Shown here: one piece after another, positions 61,724 to 64,000 of the stretch
Layout of the letters: the number at the start of each line of letters is the position of its first letter
Numbering within the stretch: position 1 is the stretch's first letter
Assembly: GCF_002754375.1 (NCBI RefSeq)
Contig: NZ_PEFF01000001.1
Location: forward strand, 2,624,501 to 2,688,500
Origin: Variovorax sp. 54
GTDB taxonomy: Bacteria; Pseudomonadota; Gammaproteobacteria; Burkholderiales; Burkholderiaceae_C
Direction of reading: 5' to 3'
Length of the DNA stretch: 64,000 nt
The notes under the pieces: generated by a model
What the model saw: the letters and a program-made list of their open reading frames with translations, nothing else
The model's database searches: none
Told to the model about the DNA's origin: nothing
Translations under genes and position numbers: made by a program

Positions 61724-61800
61724 AGCCAGTGCATCGGGTCGGCCTTCAGCCCTGCTTGAATGGCGGCCCCCAGAGCGTCCAGTATCTTGCTGCGGTCCAT
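61684..61800 (-). CDS. Possible 38-codon upstream ORF
   Basis: A short frame starting MDRSKILDALGAAIQAGLK and ending at a TGATG junction with the internal ATG of the next gene. It may be a remnant or a coupling ORF; no ribosome binding site is seen. Confidence 0.2.
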   Translation of the reverse strand: MDRSKILDALGAAIQAGLKADPMHWLWPRICAPRPIEP

Positions 61801-61892
61801 GCGTGCAGGTCGGTCACACGACCGGGCCACTGACGAAGCGCGGAGGTTGTCAGAATTTCCCCCTTTCCATACCAACCTGTACCGAGAGCAAG

Positions 61893-62768
61893 GTGACCTC
61901 ATTGAATCCCCCCTCGGATGGGGCCCTGTCGGCAGTGCTGCACAAGGTCAGCGACAACATCGTCCTCATCGGGCCTGCGCGAAGCAGGTTGCGGACGGGC
62001 GCAGCATTCGCATCGTTCTGCTCGATTGTCTTGCTCTGCGTGCTGTGCGCGACCTTCATCATGGGCACAAGCGACGGGCCCAACGAATGGGCATCTTTTC
62101 TTCCCTCGTTTGGCTTCGCCATGTTCCTGGTTGTGATGGTCTGCACGCAGCTTTTTTATCCTCGAAGCTTTCTGTTTCAACGTGCGCCGACCTATGCGGT
62201 CTTCGATAGCGAAGCACAGCGGGGCTACTGGGCAAGTGATGGCCAGTTGCGCCCTGTGGCATGGAAAGAAGTTCGTTTCGATGCCTTCGAAACCAGCCGC
62301 CGATTGAGCGCCGGACAATGGCTGCACCAGCATTTCCTGCGGATCGAAAGCTCTGGCCCGAGCGAGGGGCGCAGCGTCGAAATAGCGGTCACTCAGACCT
62401 TCGATCGCTTGAGCGGCGCCATGGTGGTTTCCAGGCTCATCAATGCCTCGCGTCGCTTCATGCGCAACAGCCGCGCCATGGGCGCTGACATGGAGGACCT
62501 TCGCCTGCAGCCCCAAGGAAGCATTCTTCGGTCCATCGGATCGTGGGTCATCCCGCCCCATCAGTCCCTCAAGACGCACCCCTGGAGCGTTCTTTTCGGG
62601 GTGTTCGGCTTTCCATGGGTCAGCTTGTTTTTCATCTTCACCGCCTTCTACATGGCGGCTGTCAAAGCCACGAGCACGCCCGCCCGCTGGCCGGATGAAC
62701 TGCTGTCCAGGATCGGGGGAATTCCGGCAGGGTCCCAACTGGAAGCCATCATCTCGTCGAAGGTCTGA
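61893..62768 (+). CDS. Uncharacterised membrane protein (DUF6708-like), copy B
   Basis: A 291-aa protein with two membrane regions (about 35-95 and 225-260) around a hydrophilic part with YAVFDSEAQRGYWASDGQ. The C-terminus ARWPDELLSRIGGIP parallels WPQEVLERVGRPLP in the divergent copy A, and GSILRSIGSWVIP parallels RSLWQSMGVVSP. GTG 61893 is used; no ATG is in a good place. Codon usage is less G+C-biased than in the flanks, which suggests acquisition. Function not known. Confidence 0.7.
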   Translation: MTSLNPPSDGALSAVLHKVSDNIVLIGPARSRLRTGAAFASFCSIVLLCVLCATFIMGTSDGPNEWASFLPSFGFAMFLVVMVCTQLFYPRSFLFQRAPTYAVFDSEAQRGYWASDGQLRPVAWKEVRFDAFETSRRLSAGQWLHQHFLRIESSGPSEGRSVEIAVTQTFDRLSGAMVVSRLINASRRFMRNSRAMGADMEDLRLQPQGSILRSIGSWVIPPHQSLKTHPWSVLFGVFGFPWVSLFFIFTAFYMAAVKATSTPARWPDELLSRIGGIPAGSQLEAIISSKV

Positions 62769-62823
62769 CCGACCGTTGCGCAAAGCCCGCCCGCGTTTGC
62801 CAACGATCCGTCGTCCTCCTGAT

Positions 62824-62859
62824 GCCCCGCTGGGGGGCAGCCCCGAACGACGGGGCTGC
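62824..62859. repeat. Double hairpin intergenic element
   Basis: GCCCC/GGGGC (62824-62838) and a perfect 9-bp stem GCAGCCCCG / CGGGGCTGC with AACGA loop (62837-62859). It lies between two convergent genes and may act as a terminator or belong to a dispersed repeat. Confidence 0.55.
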
Positions 62860-62876
62860 GGACGCTTTCGGCAGCG

Positions 62877-63920
62877 TCAGTCTTCGGCGACCTGCAACAC
62901 CAGCTTGCCGAAGTTCTCCCCCGCGAACAGCTTGTTCAGCGATTCGGGGAAGGTGTCGAGCCCCTTCACGATGTCTTCCTTGCTCTTCATGCGGCCGTCC
63001 TTCAGGTAGCCGGCCATCTCGGCGATGGCAATCGGGTAACGGTCGGCGTAGTCGAACACCACGATGCCTTCCATGCGCGCACGGTTCACGAGCAGGCTCA
63101 GGTAGTTCTTCGGGCCGGCAGCCGGCATGCTGTTGGCGTTGTTGTACTGGCTGATGGCGCCGCAGATGATCACGCGGGCCTTGCGTGCCAGGCGCGCCAG
63201 CACGGCATCCAGAATCTCGCCGCCGACGTTGTCGAAGTAGATGTCCACGCCCTTCGGGCAGTGGGCCTTGAGGCCTTCGCGCACGGCGCCCGCGCCGACC
63301 TTGTAGTCGATGCAGGCGTCGAAGCCCAGCTCCTTCACCACCCAGTCGCACTTGGCGGCGCCGCCGGCGATGCCGACCACGCGGCAGCCCTTGATCTTGG
63401 CCAGCTGGCCGACGGTCTGGCCCACGGCGCCGGCCGCGCCCGAGACGACAACGGTTTCGCCTGCCTGGGGCATGCCCACGTCCATCAGGCCGAAGTAGCC
63501 GGTCATGCCGGGCATGCCCAGCACGTTGAGCCACTGGGTGATGGTGCCCACGCGCAGGTCGATCTTCACGAGACCGTTGCGCTTGATCTGGTCTTGCGGC
63601 ACGAGCATGTATTCCTGCACGCCGAGCGTGCCGTACACGGTGTCGCCGACGGCGAACTGCGCGTTCTTCGAAGCGATCACGCGGCCGATGCCGCCGGCGC
63701 GCATGACCTCGTCGATGGCCACGGGCGGGATGTAGCTCTTGGCGTCGTTGAGCCAGCCGCGCATGGCGGGGTCGAGCGACAGCGACAGCGTCTTGACGAG
63801 CACGCCGCCCTCGTCGGGCTGGGCCACGGGCTCGGTGCTGAAGCGCCAGTGCTCGCGCGTGGCCGTCCCCTCGGGGCGCTTGGCAAGACGGACCTGGTGG
63901 TTGGTGAGGGGGCTGCTCAT
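62877..63920 (-). CDS. NADP-dependent oxidoreductase, MDR family (CurA / prostaglandin reductase-like)
   Basis: A 347-aa zinc-independent medium-chain reductase. NADP motif VSGAAGAVGQTVGQLAK; AGGAAKCDWVVKELGFD; DIYFDNVGGEILDAVL. Such enzymes reduce the double bond of enones such as curcumin or alkenals. AGGAG 8 bases before ATG 63920. The remaining 80 bases to the window end hold no gene. Confidence 0.93.
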   Translation of the reverse strand: MSSPLTNHQVRLAKRPEGTATREHWRFSTEPVAQPDEGGVLVKTLSLSLDPAMRGWLNDAKSYIPPVAIDEVMRAGGIGRVIASKNAQFAVGDTVYGTLGVQEYMLVPQDQIKRNGLVKIDLRVGTITQWLNVLGMPGMTGYFGLMDVGMPQAGETVVVSGAAGAVGQTVGQLAKIKGCRVVGIAGGAAKCDWVVKELGFDACIDYKVGAGAVREGLKAHCPKGVDIYFDNVGGEILDAVLARLARKARVIICGAISQYNNANSMPAAGPKNYLSLLVNRARMEGIVVFDYADRYPIAIAEMAGYLKDGRMKSKEDIVKGLDTFPESLNKLFAGENFGKLVLQVAED

Positions 63921-64000
63921 GGTGTCTGTCTCCTTGACGTGGATGTGCCGGGCGTCGGCGATGCAGGCGCATCGTAGTCGCGGGGCAAGGCCCCGCGCGT

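Overview
The window looks like a chromosomal segment of a high-G+C betaproteobacterium of the family Comamonadaceae, most likely Variovorax or a close relative. The reasons are the gene orders (rsmI/yraN/SIS/BON, dat-ybeD-lipB-lipA, a complete atpIBEFHAGDC operon), the strong G/C bias at third codon positions, the protein sequences themselves, and intergenic repeat elements of the type seen in this family. No taxon was confirmed by search.

Left part (1-35993), mainly core genome. It starts with the 3' end of a 3-hydroxyisobutyrate dehydrogenase-type gene. Next come the DolP/SIS/YraN block facing rsmI, a glutathione S-transferase, tRNA-Arg(CCG), and an AcrR-AcrA-AcrB-OMF multidrug efflux locus with a recognisable AcrR-type operator. 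A cytochrome c5-type gene, a run of small housekeeping or unknown genes (YheT-like hydrolase, NTF2-like, NAD(P)-binding), a LemA-TPM-TPM operon, trxC and a PAP2 phosphatase follow. Then there is a ROK-regulated sugar ABC importer with a Gfo/Idh/MocA oxidoreductase, the F1Fo ATP synthase operon, and the lipoate pathway genes.

Middle part (about 36120-49184), the main accessory region: eleven co-directional, tightly packed genes that look like one terpenoid biosynthetic gene cluster. The order is dxs, SAM methyltransferase 1, terpene synthase 1, terpene synthase 2, methyltransferase 2, Rieske oxygenase 1, Rieske oxygenase 2, ispA (FPP synthase), ispH, ispG, dxr. The genes suggest this logic: a dedicated set of MEP-pathway enzymes raises IPP/DMAPP supply and IspA makes FPP. 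One or two prenyl-diphosphate C-methyltransferases (analogous to SodC of the sodorifen pathway) make non-canonical C16 or larger prenyl diphosphates, two class I terpene synthases cyclise them, and two KshA-like Rieske oxygenases oxidise the hydrocarbons. An AT-rich 5' region with a 9-bp inverted repeat over a possible ribosome binding site precedes the cluster. This is the best candidate for an undescribed system in the window.

Right part (49279-64000). A phosphonate-degradation locus (phosphonoacetaldehyde dehydrogenase, phosphonoacetate hydrolase, OPA-type MFS transporter, iron alcohol dehydrogenase) lies opposite a LysR regulator. Then come an AMP-dependent ligase with an anion transporter, an AraC regulator, an EamA exporter, a small unknown gene, two diverging related membrane proteins of unknown function, and a zinc-independent NADP-dependent oxidoreductase of the MDR superfamily. 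No rRNA, CRISPR array, prophage, transposase or integrase was seen.
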